Below, piece by piece: positions 16,707-25,481 of a stretch of 64,000 bases of DNA. This DNA comes from Acinetobacter sp. ANC 3813 (GTDB lineage: Bacteria > Pseudomonadota > Gammaproteobacteria > Pseudomonadales > Moraxellaceae), in the NCBI RefSeq assembly GCF_002135435.1, contig NZ_NEGK01000004.1, forward strand, positions 310,001 to 374,000. The letters are read 5' to 3'. The first letter of the stretch is position 1. Each line of letters starts with the position of its first letter. A program made the position numbers and the translations under genes. The notes beneath the pieces were generated by a model. That model saw nothing but the letters and a program-made list of their open reading frames with translations. It did not search any database and was not told where the DNA came from.

Positions 16707-17441
16707 ATGAAAAAATTAACTATTTTAGCGCCAATCCTGAGTTCTCTACTTTTTTCTAGCTCACTAAGCTTTGCGGAAGATCTCGAAAAAATAAATCAAG
16801 TTGCTCAAAAATTTCCTAGAGAATTAAAGCCTGAATTTATTGATAAAACGCCAATTGAAGGTGTGTATGCCTTATCAAATTCCCGAGGGACATATTTGAT
16901 GGATGATAAAGGCAAATATTTAATTAAAGGAAAAATTTTCAACATTAATAATCAATTAAATATTACAAATGACATTTATCAAAAACACTATGCAATAAAT
17001 CCAAAGCAACTTCCGCTAAATCAAGCTTTTAAAGAAGTAAAAGGAAATGGAAAACATGTAATTTATGTTTTTGCAGATCCCGACTGCCCTGCTTGCCAAG
17101 CAACCCAAGTTCTTTTCGAAGAAATGGATAATATGACTATTTACACTTTTCCATTTGCATTAACTCACCTTCATCCAACCGCAATAACAACGGCAAAAAA
17201 AATCTGGTGCTCTAAAGATCCTTTAAAAGCGTGGAAAGATTATTTAATTGATGATAAAAAACCAAAACAGCAATCTACGGATTGCAGTAATCCCATTGAT
17301 CAAAATATGGATTTGACGAAAAAACTTAATATTTCGATTACGCCAACCATTTTTAATTCACTAGGGCAGCGAATGGCGGGGCTTGAAACTGAAGAAGAGT
17401 TTGAAGAGTTTATTGCCCCTCGAAAAGTTCAATTAAACTAA
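16707..17441 (+). CDS. Periplasmic DsbC/DsbG-like thiol-disulfide protein
   Basis: 244 residues with a signal peptide ending near SLSFA (residue 23). An N-terminal dimerisation-like region (GVYALSNSRGTYLMDDKGKY) precedes a thioredoxin fold with active site CPAC (DPDCPACQATQ, near residue 126) and a cis-proline loop ITPTIF. DsbC has CGYC and DsbG CPYC, so CPAC is unusual but is found in DsbG-like proteins. The fold and layout predict a dimeric disulfide isomerase or a sulfenic-acid reductase; which one is unclear. The gene is AT-rich compared with ygfZ and stands alone, with a weak ribosome site. Confidence 0.78.
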   Translation: MKKLTILAPILSSLLFSSSLSFAEDLEKINQVAQKFPRELKPEFIDKTPIEGVYALSNSRGTYLMDDKGKYLIKGKIFNINNQLNITNDIYQKHYAINPKQLPLNQAFKEVKGNGKHVIYVFADPDCPACQATQVLFEEMDNMTIYTFPFALTHLHPTAITTAKKIWCSKDPLKAWKDYLIDDKKPKQQSTDCSNPIDQNMDLTKKLNISITPTIFNSLGQRMAGLETEEEFEEFIAPRKVQLN

Positions 17442-17478
17442 AAATAAAGGGGGAACGTCGAATTCACAATCCCCCCTT
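17440..17478 (-). terminator. Terminator of the 81-aa minus-strand gene
   Basis: GGGGG and CCCCC arms around a 17-base loop, followed on the minus strand by TTTATTTTT. It lies in the convergent gap and may also slow transcription from the DsbC-like gene. Confidence 0.6.
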
Positions 17479-17493
17479 ACACATCTTAATATA

Positions 17494-17739
17494 TCAAAAC
17501 CCATGAAATAGCTTATTCATGTCCTTGCACAAATAGTCTTTAAATGAATAATCCCGCGCATGCTTGGCATCAAATTTAGCGCTCTGACCATCTTTTTCAA
17601 AAACGTACACACGGTCATCTTTACTCACCAAAAATGACCCGCCCAGCGCAACAAGCAAAGCATCAATCTTGTCTTCATGCGCGATGCTGTCATCTTGGTT
17701 AATTTTGTCATAGTTGCGCTTAATGCTTTTAATAAACAT
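17494..17739 (-). CDS. Small hypothetical protein, 81 aa
   Basis: Soluble basic/acidic protein without signal or membrane helix. A helical N-terminus (MFIKSIKRNYDKINQDDSIA) is followed by a beta-hairpin-like segment (VSKDDRVYVFEKDGQSAKF) and a helical tail. Not recognised. GAG lies eight bases before ATG 17739, and a terminator follows. Confidence 0.55.
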   Translation of the reverse strand: MFIKSIKRNYDKINQDDSIAHEDKIDALLVALGGSFLVSKDDRVYVFEKDGQSAKFDAKHARDYSFKDYLCKDMNKLFHGF

Positions 17740-18111
17740 TGATCTGCTCTTTCATTTATTTCAGCGCTGATTTAAACAAAATTCAGAAAAAATGCAATCA
17801 ACCCTGCAATAAAAAGTCAAAATTCATAATCAGCTCATTATTTGCAGTTAAATTCCAGTTAACCTGATGCAAACCTTCTTTCAAAACGCCGAAGAAGTCA
17901 GGCTATAAATTCGGAACATGAAATCTAGCCATTTCACGCAGATCCATCGTTTTTGACAGCCGTATATCTTGCTCTATGCACCGCTTGGAATATTTCACAA
18001 AAGGCATATTTACTTTCGTATAATTCCAACTATCATGAGAAATACGGTTTTACACAGGCACTACACAAACCCATAAATGGATTTATGTTGCTGTATTAGA
18101 AAGGTTTAAAA
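17740..18111. other. Divergent non-coding gap, nothing recognised
   Basis: 372 bp between divergent genes. I see no open frame of interest, RNA or repeat. It presumably contains both promoters; GAAAGG about ten bases before ATG 18112 is the ribosome site of the Sel1 gene. Confidence 0.4.
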
Positions 18112-18921
18112 ATGAAAAAAATTCTTTGCGCGGGTTTAATTGCACTATCATCTCAATTTGCAATGGCAGCGGATGCGCCTGCTGCAGGTATTGATCCTGA
18201 ATTTGCCAAAATTGAAGCGATGGTTAAAGCCAACAATATGACCGGCGCTTATCAAGCTTTAGACAAACTGGCAAAACAAGGCAATCCGCAAGCGCTGTAC
18301 AACCTAGCCTACTTAACGCAAACAGGCCAAGGCACAGCGAAAAATGATAAGAAAGCCCTTGAATTGTATGAACAGTCCGCAGCGAAAGGTTACCCAGTTG
18401 CCAACTATGTGCTCGGTAAAAACTACATTTCAGGCTCAATGGGCTTAAAAGCAGATACAGCCAAAGCAAAACAGTATTTAGAAAAAGCCTCTGCTCAGGG
18501 CTTTGATGATGCCAGCGTCGACTTGGCAGTACTATTATTCTCTGAAAATAAACCTGCATCCGATAAAGCTGGTTTGGCCAAACTTGATCCTTTAGTGAAA
18601 AAAGGCAACTATCAGGCCATTCATGCTAAAGCGCTGTATGACATCAGCACAGGCTTTAAAAACAAGGATGAGAAGCCCATTCAGCAAGGCTTAAGCAGCA
18701 TTCAAGAATTAGCGAAAAAAGGCTATATTCCGGCATTAATGGCGGTAGGCAACATGTTTACCAATGGCAACATCATTCCGCAAAACCTGCCTGAAGCGCA
18801 AAAAATCTTTACGGCTTTAGCCAAAGAAAATGTGCCTCAAGCAAAAGAGTCTTTGGCAACAGTCAATAAAATGATTGCTGAACAAGCGAAGAGTCCCAAA
18901 GCTGCACCGAAAAAGAGCTAA
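18112..18921 (+). CDS. Periplasmic Sel1-repeat (TPR-like) protein
   Basis: 269 residues with signal peptide MKKILCAGLIALSSQFAMA. Three to four Sel1-like repeats follow, clearest in PQALYNLAYLTQTGQGTAKN and AANYVLG-type segments with KAKQYLEKASAQGFDDASVD. A final repeat reads IPALMAVGNMFTNGN. Sel1 repeats form helix-turn-helix solenoids that bind other proteins, often at the envelope. No partner is adjacent. The C-terminus is Lys/Ala-rich (SPKAAPKKS). Confidence 0.8.
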   Translation: MKKILCAGLIALSSQFAMAADAPAAGIDPEFAKIEAMVKANNMTGAYQALDKLAKQGNPQALYNLAYLTQTGQGTAKNDKKALELYEQSAAKGYPVANYVLGKNYISGSMGLKADTAKAKQYLEKASAQGFDDASVDLAVLLFSENKPASDKAGLAKLDPLVKKGNYQAIHAKALYDISTGFKNKDEKPIQQGLSSIQELAKKGYIPALMAVGNMFTNGNIIPQNLPEAQKIFTALAKENVPQAKESLATVNKMIAEQAKSPKAAPKKS

Positions 18922-18940
18922 TTGAATCTTCAAACACTCA

Positions 18941-18968
18941 AAAGCCAAACTTAAGGTTTGGCTTTTTT
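18941..18968 (+). terminator. Terminator after Sel1 gene
   Basis: AGCCAAAC-TTAAG-GTTTGGCT followed by TTTTT; strong stem in a convergent gap, probably two-way. Confidence 0.85.
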
Positions 18969-19022
18969 ATTGGGTTCTGTGTAAGCGCCTAAGCTCAAAA
19001 TATACAATGTTTGGTAATGGCA

Positions 19023-19979
19023 TCAATGTGCAATAAAATGCGCAGATTGTGTAAGTAAAACCCCCACAGCAATAAAGCCCAATGCCGTGCTCAGCACCAG
19101 CGGCGCCAAGGCTTTTTCACTTAATCCATAGTGCTGTGCAAAAATGCCAAAAGCGACAGGCATGGGCAGCACCGCCAATAATGTGCCGACAAACAGCATC
19201 TCAGGACTGACTTTCAGCAGCCAAAGCAGGCCAAAAATCACCAAAGGCATGACCATGACTTTTAGCCCGACCAATACAGCGCCCTGCATATTCATGCTGT
19301 TCAGTTTCATGCCAACCAAGCTGCCGCCAATAACAAACAAGGCCAATGGGGATGCCGTTTTGCCCAGCATTTCCAGCACTTGAGCCAGCCAAAGCGGCAG
19401 TTTAATTTGCAGCAGCACACAGCTGATCCCCACTAAAATGGCCAGAATGACCGGATTTTGCAGCAGGCGTTTCACTAAGCCAATCAACACTCCGCCCTGC
19501 AACGATATATCCTTGCCGCCCGCAGCCTGATGATGCAGCCCGCGTTCTGCCAAAACCAGCATCAGCGTCAAAATAATCAGATTTTCAATAATTAAGGTTA
19601 AGGACAAATAAACCGCAGAATGGCTCCCCAGCAGTAAAGTCAAAATTGCCGTGCCAATAAAGCCGGTATTGGACATAGACGCGCCCATCGCCAAAACACT
19701 GGCATGGCTCATAGGCTGACTGAACATTTTACGGCAGAGCCAGTACGTCAGTGCAAACAGCAGCAGAGAACCGCCGCCGTAACCAAGAAAATAGGCTGGA
19801 TGCCAAATTTCCGCTAGATTCTTGCCTGCTAGCGCCTGAAGCAAAAAAGCAGGCAACGACACTTTCATCACAAATTGACTGAGCGGGTGAATATGGGCAG
19901 AAGCGACATAACCGCGCCGAACTGCCCAATATCCCAAAAACACAATAAAGCAAATGGGTAACAGCACAGTTGTGAGCAC
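19023..19979 (-). CDS. AEC-family (auxin efflux carrier type) transporter
   Basis: 318 residues with about ten hydrophobic helices in two halves, the pattern of AEC/BASS-like permeases. Family features are MKVSLPAFLLQALAGKNL in helix 2, MGASMSNTGFIGTAIL in helix 4, and VLPMPVAFGIFAQHYG with the conserved proline crossover in the C-terminal half. The start is GTG 19979, with AAGGA seven bases upstream. These permeases move carboxylates or amino-acid-like anions; the substrate cannot be read from the sequence. It lies on the same strand as the Old Yellow Enzyme, 90 bases downstream of it. Confidence 0.85.
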   Translation of the reverse strand: MLTTVLLPICFIVFLGYWAVRRGYVASAHIHPLSQFVMKVSLPAFLLQALAGKNLAEIWHPAYFLGYGGGSLLLFALTYWLCRKMFSQPMSHASVLAMGASMSNTGFIGTAILTLLLGSHSAVYLSLTLIIENLIILTLMLVLAERGLHHQAAGGKDISLQGGVLIGLVKRLLQNPVILAILVGISCVLLQIKLPLWLAQVLEMLGKTASPLALFVIGGSLVGMKLNSMNMQGAVLVGLKVMVMPLVIFGLLWLLKVSPEMLFVGTLLAVLPMPVAFGIFAQHYGLSEKALAPLVLSTALGFIAVGVLLTQSAHFIAH

Positions 19980-20069
19980 AGCATCATCCTTAAATTTCAG
20001 TAGGGTTCAACTTTAAATTCCTTAAGCTACAGGCATGACTGAATAAAAAATGCAGCACGCCTGCCCGGC

Positions 20070-21185
20070 TTAGGTATGAAAAGGTTTAAACAAATCACGC
20101 AAACCATGCGGCTGACAGCGTAAATACTGCGGGGCAATCGCAACGGTTTCTCCCAATTCAGCTGCAGCATGCCACGGCCAGCGCGGGTCATACAGCATAG
20201 CCCGAGCCAGTCCAATCGCATCGGCCTGTTCATATTGCAGTACACCTTCTGCTTGCAGCGCATCGGTAATTAAACCGACAGCAATAACGGGAATGTCCAC
20301 AGCTTGCTTCACAGCTGCAGCAAAAGGCACTTGATAGCCTGCATGCAGATCAATTTTCTGCTCAACATGCAAACCGCCGCTAGACACATGAATATAGGCG
20401 GCACCTAATTGCTCCAAGGCTTTGGATAGGCCTGCAGTAGATTCCACATTCCAACTTTCAGCACTCTCAATCCAATCAGTTGCCGATAGGCGCACCCCAA
20501 CAGGATAGCCCTCAGGCACGGCATCTTTCATGGCTTGGAATACTTCTAGCGTGAGGCGAATGCGGTTTTCAAAACTGCCGCCATATTCATCACTGCGCTG
20601 GTTGGACAATGGCGACATAAATTGATGCAGCAGATAGCCATGCGCGGCATGCAGTTCAATCAGTTCAAATCCTGCATCTACAGCGCGTTTAGCAGAGATT
20701 GCAAAGTCCGCAATAATCTTTTCAATTTCCGCTTTGTCCAGTGCGTGCGGGGCATGATCCTGCGGATTAAACGGTACATCACTGGCTGATACCGTCTGCC
20801 AGCCTTGCGCATGATCAGGCGCCAGTTGCCCGCGTCCATCCCAAGGCTTATCCGTGGACGCTTTACGGCCGGCATGCGCCAGCTGTATGCCAAAAGGCAT
20901 TGGAGAAAGCGTCTTCACTTTAGCCAGCAGCGCTTTAATTTGCGCACGCTGCAAATCATTCCACAGCCCCAAATCGGCATAACTGATACGGCCTTCAGGC
21001 TGAACTGCAGTCGCCTCTACAATGCACAGCCCTGCACCTGACAAGGCATAATTTGCCCATTGCTGCTCATGCCAATAGCTGAGTTCGCCCTGTTCATTGG
21101 CGGAATATTGGCACATAGGGGCAATAACAATTTTATTGCCAAGCTGCAGTGACCCAAAATGGATCGGCTGAAATAATAACGACAC
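20070..21185 (-). CDS. NADH:flavin oxidoreductase, YqjM-like Old Yellow Enzyme
   Basis: 371-residue TIM barrel that binds FMN and reduces activated C=C bonds with NAD(P)H. The N-terminal motif APMCQYSA puts the redox-tuning Cys and Tyr at positions typical of the YqjM (thermophilic-like) class. Other signatures are QLAHAGRKAS, the catalytic HAAHGYLLHQFMSP and DEYGGSFENR. The C-terminal phosphate site is DAIGLARAMLYDPRWPWHAA. No lipocalin, thiol or nitro-ester genes are nearby, so the physiological substrate is open. Confidence 0.9.
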   Translation of the reverse strand: MSLLFQPIHFGSLQLGNKIVIAPMCQYSANEQGELSYWHEQQWANYALSGAGLCIVEATAVQPEGRISYADLGLWNDLQRAQIKALLAKVKTLSPMPFGIQLAHAGRKASTDKPWDGRGQLAPDHAQGWQTVSASDVPFNPQDHAPHALDKAEIEKIIADFAISAKRAVDAGFELIELHAAHGYLLHQFMSPLSNQRSDEYGGSFENRIRLTLEVFQAMKDAVPEGYPVGVRLSATDWIESAESWNVESTAGLSKALEQLGAAYIHVSSGGLHVEQKIDLHAGYQVPFAAAVKQAVDIPVIAVGLITDALQAEGVLQYEQADAIGLARAMLYDPRWPWHAAAELGETVAIAPQYLRCQPHGLRDLFKPFHT

Positions 21186-21561
21186 CTGAAGTACTCCCTA
21201 TATGGCCTGAACTGCTTGCAAAAAACCGTTTGAATACGCCACAAAACCTTAACTCAAACACGCTTATTACAGATGAATAATCATTTAATAAATAATGTAT
21301 TAACTTAAACTCAGCCTAAATTGAGATCCTTATGCAAGCTGCCTCTGTGCAAGAGAACATCTTAAAATTTCATTTGGCTTGAGAAACAATAGCACTCCAA
21401 ACAGGCGATTAAAACAGCAAGATTACAGCAATCAGCCAAATCATAACTTCGGCTTATAGATTGAACCTTAAAAGCAAAACAGGCTCCAAAGAGCCTGTTT
21501 TCAATATGCAAGATAAATATTTTATGATCTATCCTAAAATCGCTTTTTTTACTTTAAAACC
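21186..21561. other. Non-coding gap with porin terminator
   Basis: 376 bp between two minus-strand genes. Apart from the terminator at 21477-21502 I see only AT-rich upstream sequence of the oxidoreductase gene. Confidence 0.4.
21477..21502 (-). terminator. Porin gene terminator
   Basis: AAAACAGGCTC-CAAA-GAGCCTGTTTT, a perfect stem with T run on the minus strand, 60 bases past the porin stop. Confidence 0.85.
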
Positions 21562-22830
21562 TTAGAAAGTCACTTTTGAGCTCAGACCCAGCACCAAAGC
21601 ATTGTCCACATTATTGGTCGCGCCTGGATTAACCACGTACTGCACGCTAGGACGGATCATCAGCCACTTGGTTGGATTGTGGCTGTAATTCAACTCAATA
21701 TTGTATTCTGCGCTGGCATTAAATTGATCTTTGCCTTCTGCAAAACGTTCATTCACATGTACTCGGTTCACAGCGAGGCCAAGCATGTCATTTGGCAGAC
21801 GGTTAGCCAAACCGATATATTTCACACCTACTTGCTGTGAATTATCAACTTTATTGGTTATGCGGTCATGCCATGTAAAGTTGGCAAAGCTGTGTAAACC
21901 GCGCTTGCCTTCGCCTGTAGATGTCAGCTGCTGCTCTACAGCCAGCCAGCCGGCAAAGGTCCGGTTTTTGCCATCCGCTGGATTCGCTACATCTTTTTGA
22001 TTTTTTGCATCGTCGGCAGTGTTATACATACCGCCTACACGGTAACTGCCCGGCAAGCCATTCACAAAGGTTTTCGGCGTCCAGATCAGTTCTGCTGGAA
22101 TGGTCACGCCATCAGCATTGTCTGTATCTAAATTCCAGCCGTGACGCTCTAAAGCATTTTCAGGGTTGAATTCATATACTCCGACTTGTGCAGCCAATTC
22201 TGGCGCTGCCTGATATTTAACTCGGCCGCCCCATTGCGATACTGGTGTGTTCATCCAGATATTGCCTTGCCATTTGCCCATTTGCGCGGCGCAAAATGCA
22301 GTGCTTTCAAAGTCGCAGGCCATGACATTAAAGTCCATACCCAAGCCTAAACGTCCTGCTTTTACACTGATGCCCTGTTCTTTAAAATTCTTTTCAATCG
22401 ACAATTCAGACAAGCGTGTTTTTTGGTTGCCGCGTCCAAAATTGGCCTGTGTATTGGCCATTTGCGGTGCGGAAGGATCCTGCAGATCTTCCAAAGTTGT
22501 GCTTTGACCTTGACGCGCAGTCATCACCGCACGCACTGTTACACCATCCCAGCCCGCCAGTTTTTCCATATCCAGCGCTGTACCGAGCCAAAGCTGGCTT
22601 GCCACAGTAGCTGAGTGGCCTGAATCGCGTCCGCCATCCGCTAAATAAGCCGCATCAGCTGCAATATTCGCTTCAAATTTAACACCTTGCTGTGCCAATT
22701 CTCCGCGCTTGCCGTTCCAATCACCCAGCATATACCGGCCTTTGGTATCAAATGCCTGCTCTGCAGCTTGAGATTGGGTCATGGCGGCCATTAAAAATGC
22801 TGGCAATAAAGCTAGACTGAACTTGTTCAT
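21562..22830 (-). CDS. OprB-family carbohydrate-selective porin
   Basis: 422 residues with signal peptide ending SQAA (about 23). It opens as OprB porins do, with RYMLGDWNGKRGELAQQGV, and continues with long alternating beta strands. It ends in VLGLSSKVTF, whose terminal Phe is the outer-membrane insertion signal. OprB forms a 16-strand barrel for glucose or other sugar uptake. Two Cys (ACDFESTAFC) could form a loop disulfide. No sugar-transport genes are near. Monocistronic. Confidence 0.88.
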   Translation of the reverse strand: MNKFSLALLPAFLMAAMTQSQAAEQAFDTKGRYMLGDWNGKRGELAQQGVKFEANIAADAAYLADGGRDSGHSATVASQLWLGTALDMEKLAGWDGVTVRAVMTARQGQSTTLEDLQDPSAPQMANTQANFGRGNQKTRLSELSIEKNFKEQGISVKAGRLGLGMDFNVMACDFESTAFCAAQMGKWQGNIWMNTPVSQWGGRVKYQAAPELAAQVGVYEFNPENALERHGWNLDTDNADGVTIPAELIWTPKTFVNGLPGSYRVGGMYNTADDAKNQKDVANPADGKNRTFAGWLAVEQQLTSTGEGKRGLHSFANFTWHDRITNKVDNSQQVGVKYIGLANRLPNDMLGLAVNRVHVNERFAEGKDQFNASAEYNIELNYSHNPTKWLMIRPSVQYVVNPGATNNVDNALVLGLSSKVTF

Positions 22831-23208
22831 TGGTAAAACCTGAATATGATGACTTAACTGCTTTCAATTCAATACATTGAAACCTAATATATGAATAATT
22901 ACATAATTATTAAAAGTTTAAATCTGCATTATTTTTATCATTTATTAAACTTTTAGTTATTATTCTTTCATTTTAAATAACTTTTATTTGGCATAAATAA
23001 ATATAATTTTGAGCCTTATCATATTCTTAATTCTAATTTTAGCCTGAATTACAGCTCCAGCAATCGGCTTTTTAAATTTATGGATTGGCGCAGTCTGCCT
23101 GATACTTTTGTCTAATTAGGGCCAAATGCAGACTGCTACAGATTAAAAACTTGCAATCCACCCAGTTCAACCCGATATTAAGCGCATCCGCCACTGATTG
23201 TTCAACCC
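22831..23208. other. Divergent promoter region porin / mutM
   Basis: 378 bp, strongly AT-rich near the porin. No gene, RNA or repeat recognised; promoters for both directions must lie here but I cannot pick them with confidence. Confidence 0.4.
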
Positions 23209-24063
23209 ATGCCTGAATTACCTGAAGTCGAAACCACAAAAACCAGCCTGCTGCCTTTAGTAGATCAAAAAGTGCTGCGTGTTGAAGTTCGTCAGCCGAG
23301 CCTGCGCTGGCCTATACCAGCAGATATACAAAAGCTTTCAGGACAAAAGCTGCTGAAACTGACACGGCGCTCTAAATATATTTTGGCGGAATTTGAACAG
23401 AACACCATGCTTTGGCACTTGGGCATGTCTGGCAGTTTCAGACTGTGCGAATCGCATGATGAATTGCGCAAGCATGATCATCTGATTATTCAGTTTGAAG
23501 ATATGGAACTGCGCTACCACGACCCGCGCCGTTTTGGCTGTATTTTGTGGCTGGATGCAGATTCTCAGATCAAACTGATTGATACTTTAGGGCCTGAGCC
23601 GCTGAGCGAGGCATTCAATGCCGAATATCTATTTGGCAGGTTTAAAACTAAAAATACAGCCATTAAAGTCGCTATGATGGACAATCATATTGTGGTGGGT
23701 GTCGGCAATATTTATGCAACTGAAAGCTTATTTAATTTAGGCATTCATCCTGCGCAGCCAGCATCCAGTTTGAGTTTTGATCAAGTTGAAAAAATGGTTA
23801 TTGAAATCAAACGCATCTTAAAACAGGCGATTGATTTAGGCGGTTCAACTTTACGTGATTACAGCAATGCGATGGGCGAAAACGGCTATTTTCAGCAAAC
23901 CCTCTTGGCCTATGGCCGTGCTGGTGAAATGTGCATCAATTGTGAAACGACTTTAGAAAATTTGAAGTTAGGTCAGCGCGCTAGTGTATTTTGCCCTGAA
24001 TGCCAGCCTTTAAAAAAGGTTAAAATGCCCAGCAAGAAAACTCTCAAAGGAAGCAAAGCATGA
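23209..24063 (+). CDS. mutM: Formamidopyrimidine-DNA glycosylase
   Basis: 284 residues starting MPELPEVET, where Pro2 is the catalytic nucleophile and Glu3 the acid. It excises 8-oxoguanine and formamidopyrimidines and nicks the strand by beta/delta elimination. Further features are RRSKYILAE with the conserved Lys, YHDPRRFG, GVGNIYATESLF, and a C-terminal zinc finger (CINC...CPEC). The tail after the finger is basic (KKVKMPSKKTLKGSKA). It overlaps the next gene by four bases (ATGA). Confidence 0.95.
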   Translation: MPELPEVETTKTSLLPLVDQKVLRVEVRQPSLRWPIPADIQKLSGQKLLKLTRRSKYILAEFEQNTMLWHLGMSGSFRLCESHDELRKHDHLIIQFEDMELRYHDPRRFGCILWLDADSQIKLIDTLGPEPLSEAFNAEYLFGRFKTKNTAIKVAMMDNHIVVGVGNIYATESLFNLGIHPAQPASSLSFDQVEKMVIEIKRILKQAIDLGGSTLRDYSNAMGENGYFQQTLLAYGRAGEMCINCETTLENLKLGQRASVFCPECQPLKKVKMPSKKTLKGSKA

Positions 24064-24341
24064 AGTCTGCAATTGTCCGCCACATCTTGGTCAAAGACAA
24101 AGAACTGTGCGAACAGCTGAAAAAGAAAATCAAAGGCGGCGCTGACTTTGCCAAAATTGCTAAGCAACATTCGACATGCCCTTCGGGTAAAAAAGGCGGC
24201 GAGCTTGGCGACATTAAAAAAGGTCAGTTGGTTGGCCCAATTGATAAAGCGGTATTTACCCTGCCCGAACGTGAGTTGCATGGCCCGATCAAAAGCCAGT
24301 TTGGCTGGCATTTGTTAGAAATTAAATTTCGGATGGATTGA
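24060..24341 (+). CDS. ppiC: Parvulin-type peptidyl-prolyl isomerase PpiC
   Basis: 93 residues, the whole of a single parvulin domain: VRHILVKDKE, FAKIAKQHSTCPSGKKGGELG and FGWHLLEIKF with conserved His and Phe. It catalyses cis-trans proline isomerisation in the cytoplasm (no signal peptide). The start overlaps the mutM stop (ATGA), so the two are translationally coupled. Confidence 0.92.
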   Translation: MKSAIVRHILVKDKELCEQLKKKIKGGADFAKIAKQHSTCPSGKKGGELGDIKKGQLVGPIDKAVFTLPERELHGPIKSQFGWHLLEIKFRMD

Positions 24342-24370
24342 TACTTCCATACAAATGCAGCAAATACTCA

Positions 24371-24395
24371 AACGCAGCCCTAAGCTGCGTTTTTC
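24371..24395 (+). terminator. mutM-ppiC terminator
   Basis: AACGCAGC-CCTA-AGCTGCGTT then TTTTC, 30 bases past the ppiC stop. Confidence 0.85.
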
Positions 24396-24418
24396 ATTTC
24401 ATACACCCATGCTGCTTT

Positions 24419-24702
24419 TTATTCACCGGATTCCAAATGAATCATGACCTGTACGCGCTGGTACTGCATGCCTTCAAAGCAGCCCAATGCTGTGCCAGTT
24501 TGTCGGTGCTAAAACAATAGCCTTCAACAAAAGGTGCATCTTGATCTAATACGATTGCAGGTAAGCCTTTATCTGCCCCCCAATTTAAAGTATGCACGAC
24601 ACCTTTGACTGTCGCCTTCTGCTATGTACCGCCAATATTTTCCAACCAATGTGCATTTTCACGGTTTGGACACAAGGTCCCATAGACAAATAAATCATTC
24701 AT
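24419..24702 (-). pseudogene. Broken gamma-glutamylcyclotransferase (GGCT/AIG2-like) gene
   Basis: From ATG 24702 the minus strand reads MNDLFVYGTLCPNRENAHWL, then ENIGGT followed by TAG where the family has Trp. It continues as QKATVKGVVHTLNWGADKGL, PAIVLDQD and VEGYCFSTDKLAQHWAAL. There a short deletion shifts the frame to EGMQYQRVQVMIHLESGE and TAA at 24419. The YGTL nucleotide-like loop and the E-G-x-x-Y-x-R tail identify the GGCT fold. One nonsense and one frameshift lesion make a functional product unlikely. The remaining sequence is well preserved, so inactivation looks recent. Confidence 0.82.
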
Positions 24703-24807
24703 GCTATTTTGCAGCTTAAAAAATCAGCAGCTATCTTAGTGAGATTCTGCATGGATCTCTAGTCCTATTTATCGTTTTTATCGTTTTACTATTTTATTTC
24801 GGACAAT

Positions 24808-24834
24808 AAAAACGGCACTCAAAAGTGCCGTTTT
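24808..24834 (-). terminator. mscL terminator
   Basis: AAAACGGCACT-CAAA-AGTGCCGTTTT; strong stem with flanking A/T runs, just past the mscL stop. Confidence 0.88.
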
Positions 24835-24847
24835 CACTGCTAAAGGA

Positions 24848-25279
24848 TTAACCTTTACGTTTTAATTCATCACGAATTTCACGCAGCAAAGCGATATCTT
24901 CTGGTGTTGCTTCTGGAGCTGGCTCTGCTTCTTGTTTACGGCGCATTTTGTTCATCAGTTTCACTAACCAGAACACCACCCATGCCAATAGCAGGAAGTT
25001 AATCAGAATCGTTAGGAAGTTACCGTAAGCTAAAACATTCAGGCCAGCATCTTGCGCAGCTTTCAACGTTGTAATGTTATTTGGATTATCGCCAAGTACA
25101 GTGAACCAGTTTGAATAATCAACGTCACCGCCTAAAATCCATGAAATCAATGGCATTACAATATCTTTAACCATTGAATCAATAATCTTACCGAACGCGC
25201 CGCCGATGATGACACCGACCGCCAAGTCCATAACATTGCCTTTTACAGCAAATTCTTTAAATTCTTGAATAATACTCAT
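24848..25279 (-). CDS. mscL: Large-conductance mechanosensitive channel
   Basis: 143 residues, typical length. The N-terminal helix and first transmembrane helix ([20 protein letters not shown]) are the family signature and pore constriction. A second helix ([18 protein letters not shown]) and a cytoplasmic bundle ([14 protein letters not shown]) follow. The periplasmic loop holds [16 protein letters not shown]. MscL opens on membrane stretch to release solutes in hypo-osmotic shock. Monocistronic with its own terminator. Confidence 0.96.
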   Translation of the reverse strand: MSIIQEFKEFAVKGNVMDLAVGVIIGGAFGKIIDSMVKDIVMPLISWILGGDVDYSNWFTVLGDNPNNITTLKAAQDAGLNVLAYGNFLTILINFLLLAWVVFWLVKLMNKMRRKQEAEPAPEATPEDIALLREIRDELKRKG

Positions 25280-25407
25280 GTCATCTCCAGAAACTTTTTT
25301 TTAAGCTTTATTTATGTGATGAAGTATACATTAATTTTATAGCTTCATTTCCACGTAATTTACTCGGAAATTCTCTGCTTTTATATATTGGTTTGCTAAT
25401 TTTAAAC

Positions 25408-25443
25408 AAAAAAATGCCATCAATAAATTGATGGCATTTTGAA
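25408..25443 (-). terminator. typA terminator
   Basis: AAATGCCATCAA-TAAA-TTGATGGCATTT; a 12-bp stem with A/T flanks, 40 bases past the typA stop. Confidence 0.88.
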
Positions 25444-25481
25444 ATGGCGCTGCCCGCATGGGGCAACATCATTTTAAAAAA

